From Dyella_B nitratireducens (lineage in GTDB: Bacteria; Pseudomonadota; Gammaproteobacteria; Xanthomonadales; Rhodanobacteraceae), in assembly GCF_049532905.1 (NCBI RefSeq), contig NZ_CP064032.1:1860001-1924000 (forward strand): a DNA stretch of 64,000 nucleotides, in the 5' to 3' direction. The notes beneath the pieces are model-generated. The model worked only from the letters and a program-made list of their open reading frames with translations. It made no database searches and was not told the origin of the DNA. The stretch's first letter is position 1, and every line of letters starts with the position of its first letter. Shown one piece after another: positions 53,375-61,587 of the stretch. Both the position numbers and the translations under genes were made by a program.

Positions 53375-54436
53375 TCACGAGCGGTTGGGATTGAGTATGC
53401 GGTTGAAGCTCTCGCCAATACGCGTCACGAGCGCGCTTCCTCGAACGCGAAGAACCAGGGTGTGATCGCCTTGCGCAGCGCGATCAAGCACATCGAGAAT
53501 CTGATCGAGTGGTCGCCAGGTACGCCACCATTGCGTGACGACCAGGAGTGCCACGATCACGCCGAACAGGACGATGCTGCCGACCAGCAACAACTCGCTC
53601 TGCGCGAACGCATGGTCATCGGCCATATCCAGCGCCACCATGGCAAGGTCAAGGCCAGACACACGCACCGGTGTCACCCACGTCTGGACGTCCCGTTGGC
53701 CATCACGAACGACGAGTGCCCCTCCTCCGCTGCGTGCCAATGCCATCACATCGGCACCGTGCGCGCTCAACACATTCTGCGAAGGCACATCCACGCCGCC
53801 GCTGAAAGCCGCGACGGTGGAGGGTGACGTCATCAGCACCACATCGCTGCGCGACAATCCGGCAACCCGTTGCGAAAACAAGTGATTGGCCTGGTTCGCG
53901 GTGACAAGCAAACCTTTCAGTGCATTGGCTTGAGTCAAAGGCGATACCACTACCCAGTACAGCACGCCATCCTGGAACCACGCGCCTTGGGAAGGTGCGC
54001 CGCCCTTGATGGTTTGCGTGACCAACGGATCGCTCGCGATGCTGTCACTGCGCTCCGCCAACACACCCGATTGGCTCACGAGCTGCCCTTGCGCATCCAA
54101 CACCATGGCTACGTCATAACCTTGCCGACGCTCGCCCAGGAGATCCGTGATCGACAGTTTGTCGATCGCGCCTCCCCGCGCCGGATTGGGCGTCAGCGAC
54201 TGGGTGACGTATTCGACGAAATCGCGATCCGACGCCAACATCTGCGCCCGCAGCGCCAGTTGTTCGAACTCGGATTTCTGCAGTTCCTGCTCGATCAATC
54301 CGGTTTGCTGCAACCGTTCCAATTCGCTGCTGTTCGCCGCTTGCTTGAGGAAGGCCTTGGCACTGAGGGCTGCTGCCAGTGTCAGCACGACGACGGCGAG
54401 CATCCCGCGAAGCAAAAAACCAAGAGAGGGCTTCAT
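53375..54436 (-). CDS. Output-less Cache/HAMP membrane sensor protein
   Basis: A 353-aa protein with an N-terminal helix (residues 9-29), a periplasmic domain of about 240 residues in the style of double-Cache sensors (VAMVLDAQGQLVSQSG, GAWFQDGVLYWVVVSPL) and a second helix (about 280-302), followed by HAMP (WRPLDQILDVLDRAAQGDHT). The protein ends 30 residues later, with no kinase, GGDEF or methyl-accepting domain. It may signal through a partner or be a truncated receptor. ATG overlaps the cupredoxin gene's stop, so the two form one unit. Confidence 0.72.
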   Translation of the reverse strand: MKPSLGFLLRGMLAVVVLTLAAALSAKAFLKQAANSSELERLQQTGLIEQELQKSEFEQLALRAQMLASDRDFVEYVTQSLTPNPARGGAIDKLSITDLLGERRQGYDVAMVLDAQGQLVSQSGVLAERSDSIASDPLVTQTIKGGAPSQGAWFQDGVLYWVVVSPLTQANALKGLLVTANQANHLFSQRVAGLSRSDVVLMTSPSTVAAFSGGVDVPSQNVLSAHGADVMALARSGGGALVVRDGQRDVQTWVTPVRVSGLDLAMVALDMADDHAFAQSELLLVGSIVLFGVIVALLVVTQWWRTWRPLDQILDVLDRAAQGDHTLVLRVRGSALVTRIGESFNRILNPNRS

Positions 54437-55116
54437 CGGATCTGCCCCGCATTGAGCTCGGTCGCCACCGCAGGTTTGGTCGCCACCAACGATTGCGTCA
54501 GATCCGAGGCAGGCGCGCTCACGTTCGATGGAACAAGACCAACGCGAGGATTCCAGAAGTAGAGCTGACCAGGTCCCCTAGGTAACCCATGCAGCACGAA
54601 GTGACCGTCTGCACTTACTTGCGATACGTAGGGCGTCGGCACGACCACCAAATCCAGTTCCATCGAGCGGTGCACGCTGCAGCCGATCAGCACCAGGCCT
54701 GCATGCGTAAACGAATGCGATATCGATTGCCCCGATGCCTGGAATTGAAAATCGAAGGTCGAGCTGGGCGTTGCCGAATAAAGGTTATGCAGCAACTCAT
54801 CCAGATTGGTAAACGTCACCGTGCTTCCCAACGGAACCGCCATCGCCGCCGGACGGAAATCATGATTGACGGTGTAGATGGAGAAATGGCCAGGCTTGAC
54901 GTGCACACGCCCTTTCGCCGGGACGAAGTACACCAAGGTATTAGGCATGTCGCTGGCATCCACATGCTGACCGGGCCCGGCAGACAGAACCACGCGCCCG
55001 GTTACTTCGGACGACAGTTCCGCCGCTGATGAGCCTGACGCATAAGATGCCGATGGCAGAAGCGCCCAGGCCAAACAGGCACACCACCATGCCGCAGATC
55101 GACGAATCGTTGACAT
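54433..55116 (-). CDS. Exported cupredoxin-like protein (methylamine-utilization MauL type)
   Basis: A 227-aa exported protein with a signal peptide (about residues 1-30). The cupredoxin part has VTFTNLDELLHNLYS and LIGCSVHRSM, giving His, Cys, His and Met in type 1 copper-site order; similar proteins are annotated as methylamine utilization/plastocyanin-like. No mau operon is nearby, so the name is only by homology. ATG 55116 is chosen; earlier in-frame codons encode an Arg/Cys-rich leader without homology. Overlaps the sensor gene by ATGA. Confidence 0.72.
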   Translation of the reverse strand: MSTIRRSAAWWCACLAWALLPSASYASGSSAAELSSEVTGRVVLSAGPGQHVDASDMPNTLVYFVPAKGRVHVKPGHFSIYTVNHDFRPAAMAVPLGSTVTFTNLDELLHNLYSATPSSTFDFQFQASGQSISHSFTHAGLVLIGCSVHRSMELDLVVVPTPYVSQVSADGHFVLHGLPRGPGQLYFWNPRVGLVPSNVSAPASDLTQSLVATKPAVATELNAGQIR

Positions 55117-55574
55117 CAATGCTACCCCTTTGCATTGTTTTGAAGATTCATGCGGCACTGCGCGCAAGGCACCCTCACCGGCTGTCCATCGCAGGCAAAC
55201 CCGGCAGAAAAATCGCACGCATGACGCATGGAAACGAGTGGTCAATGGCATGACCACCTCGGCATTACCCCACTCCAACTTGCCGAACGCGAACGGCACA
55301 CGTCAGGTCACTAGCGATCAGCACAGAATCGCGCTGTCGCTACATCCGCAAGACTTCCCACGACCCAGACATGCTGTTCCCGCGCGGGTGACACACCAAG
55401 GCCTGTCCTTTAAGCCCCGTAGCCGTGCTATTAGGACAGCCGGCCTATAATTCGTCTAATTGATTATTCGGATAGAAGTGATAGGTGCTTTCTATAAAGC
55501 GCACAGATCAATCATGACCATGTCAGCTTTTTTTTAGCCATCTGCAAACGTGTCATCTTTTTGCAAAACCATCG
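55117..55574 (+). other. Non-coding gap between cupredoxin gene and PPK2
   Basis: No gene supported. The AT-rich part 55440-55540 contains CTATAAT and a T-run after GTCAGC that could be promoter and terminator sequence, but no clear assignment can be made. Confidence 0.4.
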
Positions 55575-56429
55575 TCACGCCCACGCATTTTTCCGCCTAC
55601 CCTTCTCTGCAGCGGCGTGATATTTCTTGCGGATTGCCGCCAGGTCGATGCGTGGCGGCGGCGTCTTCAAATTCATTCCGCTCATCGCGTCAGCAACGAT
55701 TTGCGAGATCGCCAGATCGCGGAACCACTTGTGGTTGGCCGGAACGACGAACCACGGTGCGGTCTTCGTGCTGGTGCGCTCAATCGCTTCCTCATAGGCC
55801 TCCGTATATTTGGGCCAGAGCAAGCGTTCGGAATAGTCACTCTCGCTGATCTTCCACTGCCGCGCAGGATCATCGAGCCGCTGCTTGAAGCGCTCAAGCT
55901 GCTCCTCGGGGCTGATATGCAAATAGAACTTCAGGATGCGCGTGCCATTTTTTGCCAGCATGTTCTCGAAATCGTTGATCAGCTCGTAACGTTTCGACCA
56001 TACCTTGCGCGGCACCAACTCGTGTACGCGTACAACCAGCACATCTTCGTAGTGCGATCGATTGTAAACAACGACCTCGCCGCGGCCCGGCGCGTGTTGA
56101 TGAACCCGCCAGAGAAAATCATGTGCGCGCTCTTCCGTACTGGGTTGCTTGAAGCTGAAGACCCGCGTCCCTTGAGGATTCATTCCGGTAAAAAGATGCC
56201 GAACGACGCCATCCTTGCCGGCCGCATCAAGCCCTTGGAGCACGATGAGCAACGACTGGCTCGCATCAGCGTAAAGCAGTTCTTGCAATCGCCCCATCTG
56301 CGCGAGCGATTCGGCAATGAGCGGCGCCGCCTTCTCATGCGATTCCTGCTTGCCCTTATAAGAAGGGTCGATACGATCGAGGTGCAGCTTCGCGCCGGGG
56401 TGCATGATGAATTCTTCGCGGTAGCCCAT
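55575..56429 (-). CDS. ppk2: Polyphosphate kinase 2 family protein
   Basis: A 284-aa PPK2-type phosphotransferase that uses polyphosphate to phosphorylate nucleotides (or the reverse). Walker A reads GLDAAGKDG, with the PPK2 lid and acidic motifs YNRSHYEDVLVVRVHEL and TRILKFYLHISPEEQ. Length and motifs fit the single-domain class. ATG 56429 (MGYREEF) has AAGGAG 6 bases upstream. Which nucleotide is used cannot be told from sequence. Confidence 0.9.
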   Translation of the reverse strand: MGYREEFIMHPGAKLHLDRIDPSYKGKQESHEKAAPLIAESLAQMGRLQELLYADASQSLLIVLQGLDAAGKDGVVRHLFTGMNPQGTRVFSFKQPSTEERAHDFLWRVHQHAPGRGEVVVYNRSHYEDVLVVRVHELVPRKVWSKRYELINDFENMLAKNGTRILKFYLHISPEEQLERFKQRLDDPARQWKISESDYSERLLWPKYTEAYEEAIERTSTKTAPWFVVPANHKWFRDLAISQIVADAMSGMNLKTPPPRIDLAAIRKKYHAAAEKGRRKNAWA

Positions 56430-56516
56430 AACCATCTCCTTGCGGCCGAATGTCACGGCCAGCATTGTGGGATGGGTTGGTCGGCGATGTCGAATAAATC
56501 AGCGCATCGCCAAAGT

Positions 56517-56582
56517 GAAGCCGCGCAAGGTTTGTTTGCGCGGCTTCGGGTCAGTCACGCGCAAGCCTTTGCTTGCGCGTGA
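56517..56582 (-). terminator. Two strong hairpins between the OmpA-like gene and ppk2
   Basis: Stems GAAGCCGCGCAA/TTGCGCGGCTTC (56517-56547) and TCACGCGCAAGC/GCTTGCGCGTGA (56555-56582) are each perfect over 12 bp. They follow the stop of the OmpA-like gene on the minus strand and lie before ppk2. Neither has a U-run, so they may be terminators or transcript-stability hairpins. Confidence 0.5.
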
Positions 56583-56616
56583 TAAGCAGCCGATGCAATC
56601 AAGCGTTGACCTGTGA

Positions 56617-57228
56617 CTATCCTTGCGGCGCTGCCTGTGACTGCTGCGCTTGCGCCTCGGTGCCGGCGAAATCCACCACCAGACTCACGCGACGGTTTGG
56701 TTGCCCGTCATCGCCCGATTTGCCCTTCAGCACCTGGCGATTGGTCGCCTTGCCATAACTGACCGAATGTAGCTGGTCAGACGACATGCCAGCGCTCACC
56801 AGATAATCGCGCACGGCATCCGCACGTTTATGCGCGAGCCGGTAGTTATAGGCCTTGCCACCTGCGGAATCGGCAAAGCCTTCTACGGTGATCACGGCCT
56901 GCGGATAGTTCTTGGACATGATCTTGGCGAAATCATCGAGCATCGGTTTGTCTTCATCGCGCAGCGAGGAGCTGTTGAAGGCGAAGTGGGAAACCGTGTC
57001 GACGCGAATACGCCCATTCATCTCCGCAATCTTTGCATCGTATTGGGCGAACTTCTGTTGCATCTGCTGGGTCAGGCCGTCGATTTCCTGCTGCTGCTTC
57101 TGTTGCGTGGAACGCAGATCATTGATGGCCGCGTCGAAATCGGCTTTCTTGACATAGCCCTGGCATCCGCCGAGCCCGATGGCCAGCACACTCAGGCTTG
57201 CACAAGCAAAACGTTGATAGGAGCGCAT
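56617..57228 (-). CDS. OmpA-family lipoprotein
   Basis: A 203-aa lipoprotein: signal with lipobox-like IGLGGC (Cys 22), a short coiled-coil (QKQQQEIDGLTQQMQQKF) and the C-terminal OmpA peptidoglycan-binding domain with VEGFADSAGG, NYRLAHKRADAVRDYL and GQPNRRVSLVV. It should tether the outer membrane to the cell wall. GAGGAGGA lies 8 bases before ATG 57228. Single gene; nothing follows until ppk2. Confidence 0.88.
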   Translation of the reverse strand: MRSYQRFACASLSVLAIGLGGCQGYVKKADFDAAINDLRSTQQKQQQEIDGLTQQMQQKFAQYDAKIAEMNGRIRVDTVSHFAFNSSSLRDEDKPMLDDFAKIMSKNYPQAVITVEGFADSAGGKAYNYRLAHKRADAVRDYLVSAGMSSDQLHSVSYGKATNRQVLKGKSGDDGQPNRRVSLVVDFAGTEAQAQQSQAAPQG

Positions 57229-57567
57229 GGAAGAAATCCTCCTCGATGAAATGGACAAACGGCTTCGCCGGAGAAAAGCCTTTCTACCGCGTAGTGATGC
57301 GGCTTTTTTGGAGATCAGGGAAACTTTGGCCGACACTGGCGTGGTACTCCACCATCCGGCAGACAGATGCCATGGCGGAGGTCTGATCTTCATGCGCGGC
57401 CAGGCGGCGGGAAGCCGGCTTTGCGCAAGGCAGCCACTGTTGTCGCTCGCCGATCGATGCGAATTGAAGCAGAACGATATAGAAATCAAATACATCACCC
57501 ACAAACACTATGGCGTGAACGGTTGCCGTTCCGACTTTGCAGCGTGATGTGTTGCCATGGCGTGAAC

Positions 57568-57581
57568 TTGATCTCGATCAA
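57568..57581. promoter_or_regulatory. Second perfect Anr/FNR-type box, target unclear
   Basis: TTGAT-CTCG-ATCAA at 57568-57581. It is 340 bases upstream of the OmpA-like gene, and no -10 lies at class II distance on either strand. It could serve a small RNA or a distal promoter, or be chance. Confidence 0.35.
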
Positions 57582-57751
57582 CACGTCGAAAAGGGTCAAT
57601 TCACTGACTGAAACTTAATGGAGGCTATGTTTGAAGCATCACTCTTTATTGTTTTTGGGCGCGCTTGCCAGTTGCCTGGCTGATGAGTTGCTTGTTTCCG
57701 GCAAAATCAGAAAGCCTCCCAAGTTAAGAGTGATCTTTCAGGTTACCTTGA

Positions 57752-57810
57752 CGTCATTCCGGCGAAGGCCGGAATCCATGGCACGTACGAAGCATGGATT
57801 CCGGCCTTCG
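57752..57810 (+). repeat. Truncated copy of the ATTCCGGC palindrome
   Basis: Left arm CGTCATTCCGGC... with ATCCATG and right arm CATGGATTCCGGCCTTCG around a short loop; the outer end of the right arm is replaced by the CCACTGCTGTCCGGGGAA module also seen at 38866-38886 and, inverted, at 58116-58152. Confidence 0.7.
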
Positions 57811-57941
57811 CCCACTGCTGTCCGGGGAAATTTTGCGGAAAAAGTAGCGAGCACTTAAGGGGCAACACCTTTGCATGATTCGCGCAGCAAACGACTTAAA
57901 AAAGTTTGTTCAACGCGATATCCACGAGTGAACCGGAAATG

Positions 57942-58152
57942 CCCCCTCCCCTGCTTGCAGGGGAGGGCTGGGGTGGGGTGAGGCGAGCGAAGCTCGCTTC
58001 CCGCTACGCGGGAATGGATAAGAAACATGATGGAATCTCTGGCGAGGTTGCTTCACCCCACCCCAACCCTCCCCTACTACACGTAGGGGAGGGGGCCGAT
58101 CCGGCAAGCTAAAAACTTCCCCGGACAGCAGTGGACGAAAGCCGGAATGACG
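57942..58152 (+). repeat. Composite GC-rich inverted repeat element
   Basis: CCCTCCCCTGC-TT-GCAGGGGAGGG (57944-57967, identical to 38772-38795) and CCCTCCCCTAC-TACAC-GTAGGGGAGGG (58067-58093) flank a centre in which GGGGTGGGGTGAG and CTTCACCCCACCCC pair with each other. Bases 58116-58152 add an inverted copy of the TTCCCCGGACAGCAGTGG module. The whole could fold into a long MITE-like structure. Confidence 0.6.
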
Positions 58153-58431
58153 ACTCGCCCCGAAACAGCAATAACGTGGACGGTAAATGTGTGCCTGCAT
58201 GAAGAACAAGGCTTACGAGAACCTTGCATTCAATTTGCACTGCTCCAATAAACTGCGCATCAGTTCAAATCCTGCGTGAAAGCAATACCAACGCGCCAAC
58301 CTGCCTCTCCAACGCAGGCACAACGGGAGAAACCAACAACTTGAACCTTGGCTCATGCAGCACGAACGGCGGGTCAACGCCGTCGATTCAGTTCACGGAA
58401 TCGGACTGAGCATCACAACAGGCATGATCGG

Positions 58432-58467
58432 CAGCGCAAAGTCGGACGATGCTCCGACTTTGCGCTG
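58432..58467 (-). terminator. Terminator hairpin of the efflux operon
   Basis: Perfect 15-bp stem CAGCGCAAAGTCGGA/TCCGACTTTGCGCTG around a 6-base loop, 26 bases past the end of the outer-membrane factor gene on the minus strand. No long U-run follows. Confidence 0.6.
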
Positions 58468-58492
58468 TCTGCATTGACATCGCCTTGCGCGG

Positions 58493-59995
58493 TTACTGCG
58501 CGGAAGCCCAGCCGAGTCCAAGGCTCTTTTGCAGCGATACAAAATCCTTGAGCAGATCTGCCCTGCCCTGCACCAGGTTCTGCTGCGCACTGAATTGCAC
58601 GCGCTGCGTATCCAGCAGATCGATCAGCGACGATGCACCCGCATCGTAGCGTTGGCGCATCAAATCGGCGGAGTGATCGGCGGAAACCTCGATCTGTTGC
58701 AGGCGCGTCACGCTCTCACGCTGGTGGCCATAACGCGACAGTGCGTTATTGGCATCCTGCAGCGCTGCAAGCACGGTTTGTGTATACCGCGCCGTGGCCT
58801 CGTCCCGGCTTGCTTCCGCCTGGCGAATGCTGCCGCGCGTGCGCCCGAAGTCCAGCACGTCCCATTGCAGGTAAGGCGCACCAAGCCAGGTCAAGGCGCT
58901 CTTGCGTGTCAAATGGCCCGGATCGCTGGCGTTGGAGCCGATAAAGCCCAACATCGTGATCTTGGGAAACAGATCGGCTTCGTGCTGACCGATCTGTGCA
59001 TTGCTGGCAGCAAGGCGGCGTTCGGCGGCGCGGATATCCGGGCGCCGCTTCAATACGGCGGCCGGATCGTCGACGGGTACGGATGCCGGCATGACAGGTA
59101 ACGGCACGGGCGAAGCGAGTTCGCTATCCAGAGCGCCAGGCGCCTGGCCGGTCAGCACCGCAAGCTGATCGAGCGATTCGGTGATCTGCTCATCCAGTGG
59201 AATCAGGTTGGCTCTGGTGTTTTCCACCTGTGTAGTCTGCCGCTCGACATCGGCATCCGTCACCACGCCACGCGCGCGTTGCTGGCGAATGAGATCCAGC
59301 GTTTGCTGCTCCAACTGTGCGGATTGGTTGGCCAATCGCAGACGTTGTTGCTGGCTGCGCAAATCGATATAGGCCTGCGCGACTTCCGCCCCCAACGAGA
59401 CCTGTGTATCGGCCAGATCCGCATCGACCGCCTCGGCCTGTGCCGATGCCGCCTCGATGGCGCGGCGTGTGCCGCCGAACAGGTCGATCTCCCAGGACGC
59501 ATCGAATCCTGCGCTATAGAACTGCAGCGGACCGCGCCCGTGCGACGTACTTGTGCTTTGCCCGTTTGATGGCGTGCTGTTGGAAGACTGCTGTGATGTC
59601 TGCAGACTGGACAGATCCGGCTCGCGCATGCGCAGCGCCACGGCATCGGCCGACACTTTCGGCATGTCCGCCGCGCGTTGCTGCTGCAGCTGCGCACGCG
59701 ACTGGCGCAAGCGTGCCTGGGCGGCATGCAAGTCCGGGTTATTTTTCAGCGCGGCATCGATCAGCGCATCCAACTGTGGATCGCCCAGCGATTCCCACCA
59801 ACGGCTTGGCACATGCCCGACCGTGGTGACGCCGGCTGCCGGTGTACGCACGAACTCACTCGCCTGCACCGCACCGTGAGCGACGTCCGGCGCGCCGTGA
59901 TAATCAGGCCCTACCGTGCAGCCGGAAAGTCCGGCCGCTGCCGTCAACAGCGCCGCGCAGGAGATGCGTGCATAGCGCGAGGGAAACATCGACAT
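58493..59995 (-). CDS. Outer-membrane efflux factor, NodT/OprM type lipoprotein
   Basis: A 500-aa lipoprotein with lipobox GLSGC (residue 26 region), then the TolC-like fold with two repeats; signature segments include WWESLGDPQLDALIDAALKNNPDL, DASWEIDLFGGTRRAIEAA and RRPDIRAAERRLAASNAQIG. It is the outer-membrane exit duct for the EmrAB-type pump. ATG 59995 is chosen: AAGG is 9 bases upstream, while for ATG 60004 it abuts the start codon. It follows emrB by 11 bases. Confidence 0.9.
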   Translation of the reverse strand: MSMFPSRYARISCAALLTAAAGLSGCTVGPDYHGAPDVAHGAVQASEFVRTPAAGVTTVGHVPSRWWESLGDPQLDALIDAALKNNPDLHAAQARLRQSRAQLQQQRAADMPKVSADAVALRMREPDLSSLQTSQQSSNSTPSNGQSTSTSHGRGPLQFYSAGFDASWEIDLFGGTRRAIEAASAQAEAVDADLADTQVSLGAEVAQAYIDLRSQQQRLRLANQSAQLEQQTLDLIRQQRARGVVTDADVERQTTQVENTRANLIPLDEQITESLDQLAVLTGQAPGALDSELASPVPLPVMPASVPVDDPAAVLKRRPDIRAAERRLAASNAQIGQHEADLFPKITMLGFIGSNASDPGHLTRKSALTWLGAPYLQWDVLDFGRTRGSIRQAEASRDEATARYTQTVLAALQDANNALSRYGHQRESVTRLQQIEVSADHSADLMRQRYDAGASSLIDLLDTQRVQFSAQQNLVQGRADLLKDFVSLQKSLGLGWASAQ

Positions 59996-60006
59996 GACAA
60001 GCATCC

Positions 60007-61587
60007 TTAATGAGCCTCGCTGGCCGGCGCGTGATGGCGCGGCGTTCTGAGCAACAACGCAAGCGGCACGCAGCACAGCAAGGCGATTCCTAACAGGTAA
60101 AACACTTCCGAAAACGTCATGACCAGGGCCTGTTGCTGAATTTGCCCGGCAAGCTGGCCCAGCGCCTGCATCTTGGAATACGCCATGTCACCGGTGCGCG
60201 CGAACCAATTCGCGGTGCTGGCGGCGATGCGTTCCTGGCCGAGTACCGAATTGGCTGTAAGCGATTCGCGGATCGACGCGACATGAAACGTGTTGCGCCG
60301 ATCGATGACCGTACCGATGATCGCCAGGCCAATCGAACCACCGAGATTGCGCGCCATGTTGTAGATGCCGGCCGCATCGCCCGAATCCTCACGCGACACC
60401 GCCGCCATCGACGCCTGGTTCAGCGGCATCATCGCCAGCATCTGCCCAGCGCCACGCACCAGCTGCGACCAGAAGAAATCGTGGCCGACACTTTGCGCCG
60501 TCAGATGGATATCCAACATGCAACTGCCGAAAAAGCACAACAGGCCGCTGATGACGAGAACACGGTAATCCATCTTGCCAAGCAGGCGCGGCAGGATCGG
60601 CATCATCAGGAACGCCGGCACGCCGGACACCAGCATCACCCAGCCGGATTGCTCTGCGTTATAGCCGGAGATCAGGCCGAGGAACTGCGGAATCAGGTAG
60701 ATGACACCGTACAGCGCCGCACCGACGACCAACACAATGAAAATCACGCTGGCATAGCGTGGATTGCTGAGCAGGCTCAAACGCATCACCGGCCGCTTGG
60801 CGGTGAATTGCGAGATGGCGATCAGCACCATGCCCAGCAGCGATACCACGCTGAGCCAGACGATCGTGCTGGACTGGAACCACTGCTCGCGCTGTCCTTC
60901 CTCGAGCACGACGGTCAACGAACTCAGGCCGGCCGACAACCCCACGATGCCCAGCCAGTCGGCCTGCCTTAGCGCCTCAAGATGCAACGGCGCCGATGGC
61001 AGCCCGGCAATCAGCAAAGTGATCAAGCCGATACATACCGGCAGGTTGATGAAGAAGCACCAGCTCCAGCTGATGTTCTCCGTCAGCCAGCCGCCGAGCA
61101 CGGGACCCAGCAGCGGACCAAGCAGCACGATCAAGCCGAACGCCGTCATGCCGATCGGCAATTGCGACATCGGCAAGCGAGTGCGGATGATGGTCTGCGC
61201 CGTGGGGATCATCGCGCCGCCGGTAAAGCCCTGCCCGATGCGGCCGATGATCATCACGATCAGCGTGTGCGACATGCCGCACATCATCGAAAACAGAATG
61301 AACAGCACTGCGCAACCGAGCAAAAAATTGCGCAAGCCGAATACGCGCGTGAGCCACGCCGCGAGCGGGATGATCACGATTTCCGACATCAGGTAGCCGG
61401 TCGAGATCCACGTGCCTTCGGTGCCGGTGGCGCCGATTTCACCCTGGATTTGCGGCAGGGCCGAGTTGGTGATCGAGATATCCAGCGTCGCCATCAACGC
61501 GCCGAGCGAACCTGCCGCCACCGCAATCCAGTCCGCGACGGTGGCGCGCTCCGGATGATGCGCCGGCGTGGCGGTGGTCTCAGCCAT
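60007..61587 (-). CDS. emrB: DHA2 family multidrug transporter, EmrB/QacA type
   Basis: A 526-aa inner-membrane proton-driven exporter with 14 predicted helices. Motifs: LDISITNSALPQIQ (motif D1-like), GRIGQGFTGGAMIPTAQ, the antiporter motif GLIVLLGPLLGPVLGGWL and WSWCFFINLPVCI. It moves hydrophobic drugs or toxins through EmrA and the outer-membrane factor. ATG 61587 overlaps emrA by 8 bases. Length is typical. Confidence 0.92.
   Translation of the reverse strand: MAETTATPAHHPERATVADWIAVAAGSLGALMATLDISITNSALPQIQGEIGATGTEGTWISTGYLMSEIVIIPLAAWLTRVFGLRNFLLGCAVLFILFSMMCGMSHTLIVMIIGRIGQGFTGGAMIPTAQTIIRTRLPMSQLPIGMTAFGLIVLLGPLLGPVLGGWLTENISWSWCFFINLPVCIGLITLLIAGLPSAPLHLEALRQADWLGIVGLSAGLSSLTVVLEEGQREQWFQSSTIVWLSVVSLLGMVLIAISQFTAKRPVMRLSLLSNPRYASVIFIVLVVGAALYGVIYLIPQFLGLISGYNAEQSGWVMLVSGVPAFLMMPILPRLLGKMDYRVLVISGLLCFFGSCMLDIHLTAQSVGHDFFWSQLVRGAGQMLAMMPLNQASMAAVSREDSGDAAGIYNMARNLGGSIGLAIIGTVIDRRNTFHVASIRESLTANSVLGQERIAASTANWFARTGDMAYSKMQALGQLAGQIQQQALVMTFSEVFYLLGIALLCCVPLALLLRTPRHHAPASEAH

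Larger units (their letters stand above)
57229..58492 (+). other. 1.26 kb repeat-rich region without a supported gene
   Basis: Holds an Anr/FNR-type box (57568-57581), a truncated palindromic element (57752-57810), a larger hairpin pair (57942-58095), an inverted repeat module (58116-58152) and the efflux terminator (58432-58467). Short open frames lack support. A possible 18-codon frame after GGAGG near 57620 is too weak to call. Confidence 0.6.

Noticed and set aside
57227..57547. 106-codon plus-strand frame with a faint resemblance to the C-terminal end of cysteinyl-tRNA synthetase
   Set aside because: It starts head-to-head on the OmpA-like start codon and contains that gene's strong ribosome site on the other strand; resemblance is weak.
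57631..57858. 75-codon plus-strand frame
   Set aside because: TTG start and most of its length is palindromic repeat sequence.
58224..58409. 61-codon plus-strand frame (APTCLSNAGTTGETNN...)
   Set aside because: Looks like the tail of a secreted protein, but has no upstream part or ribosome site; at best a fragment, not enough to call.
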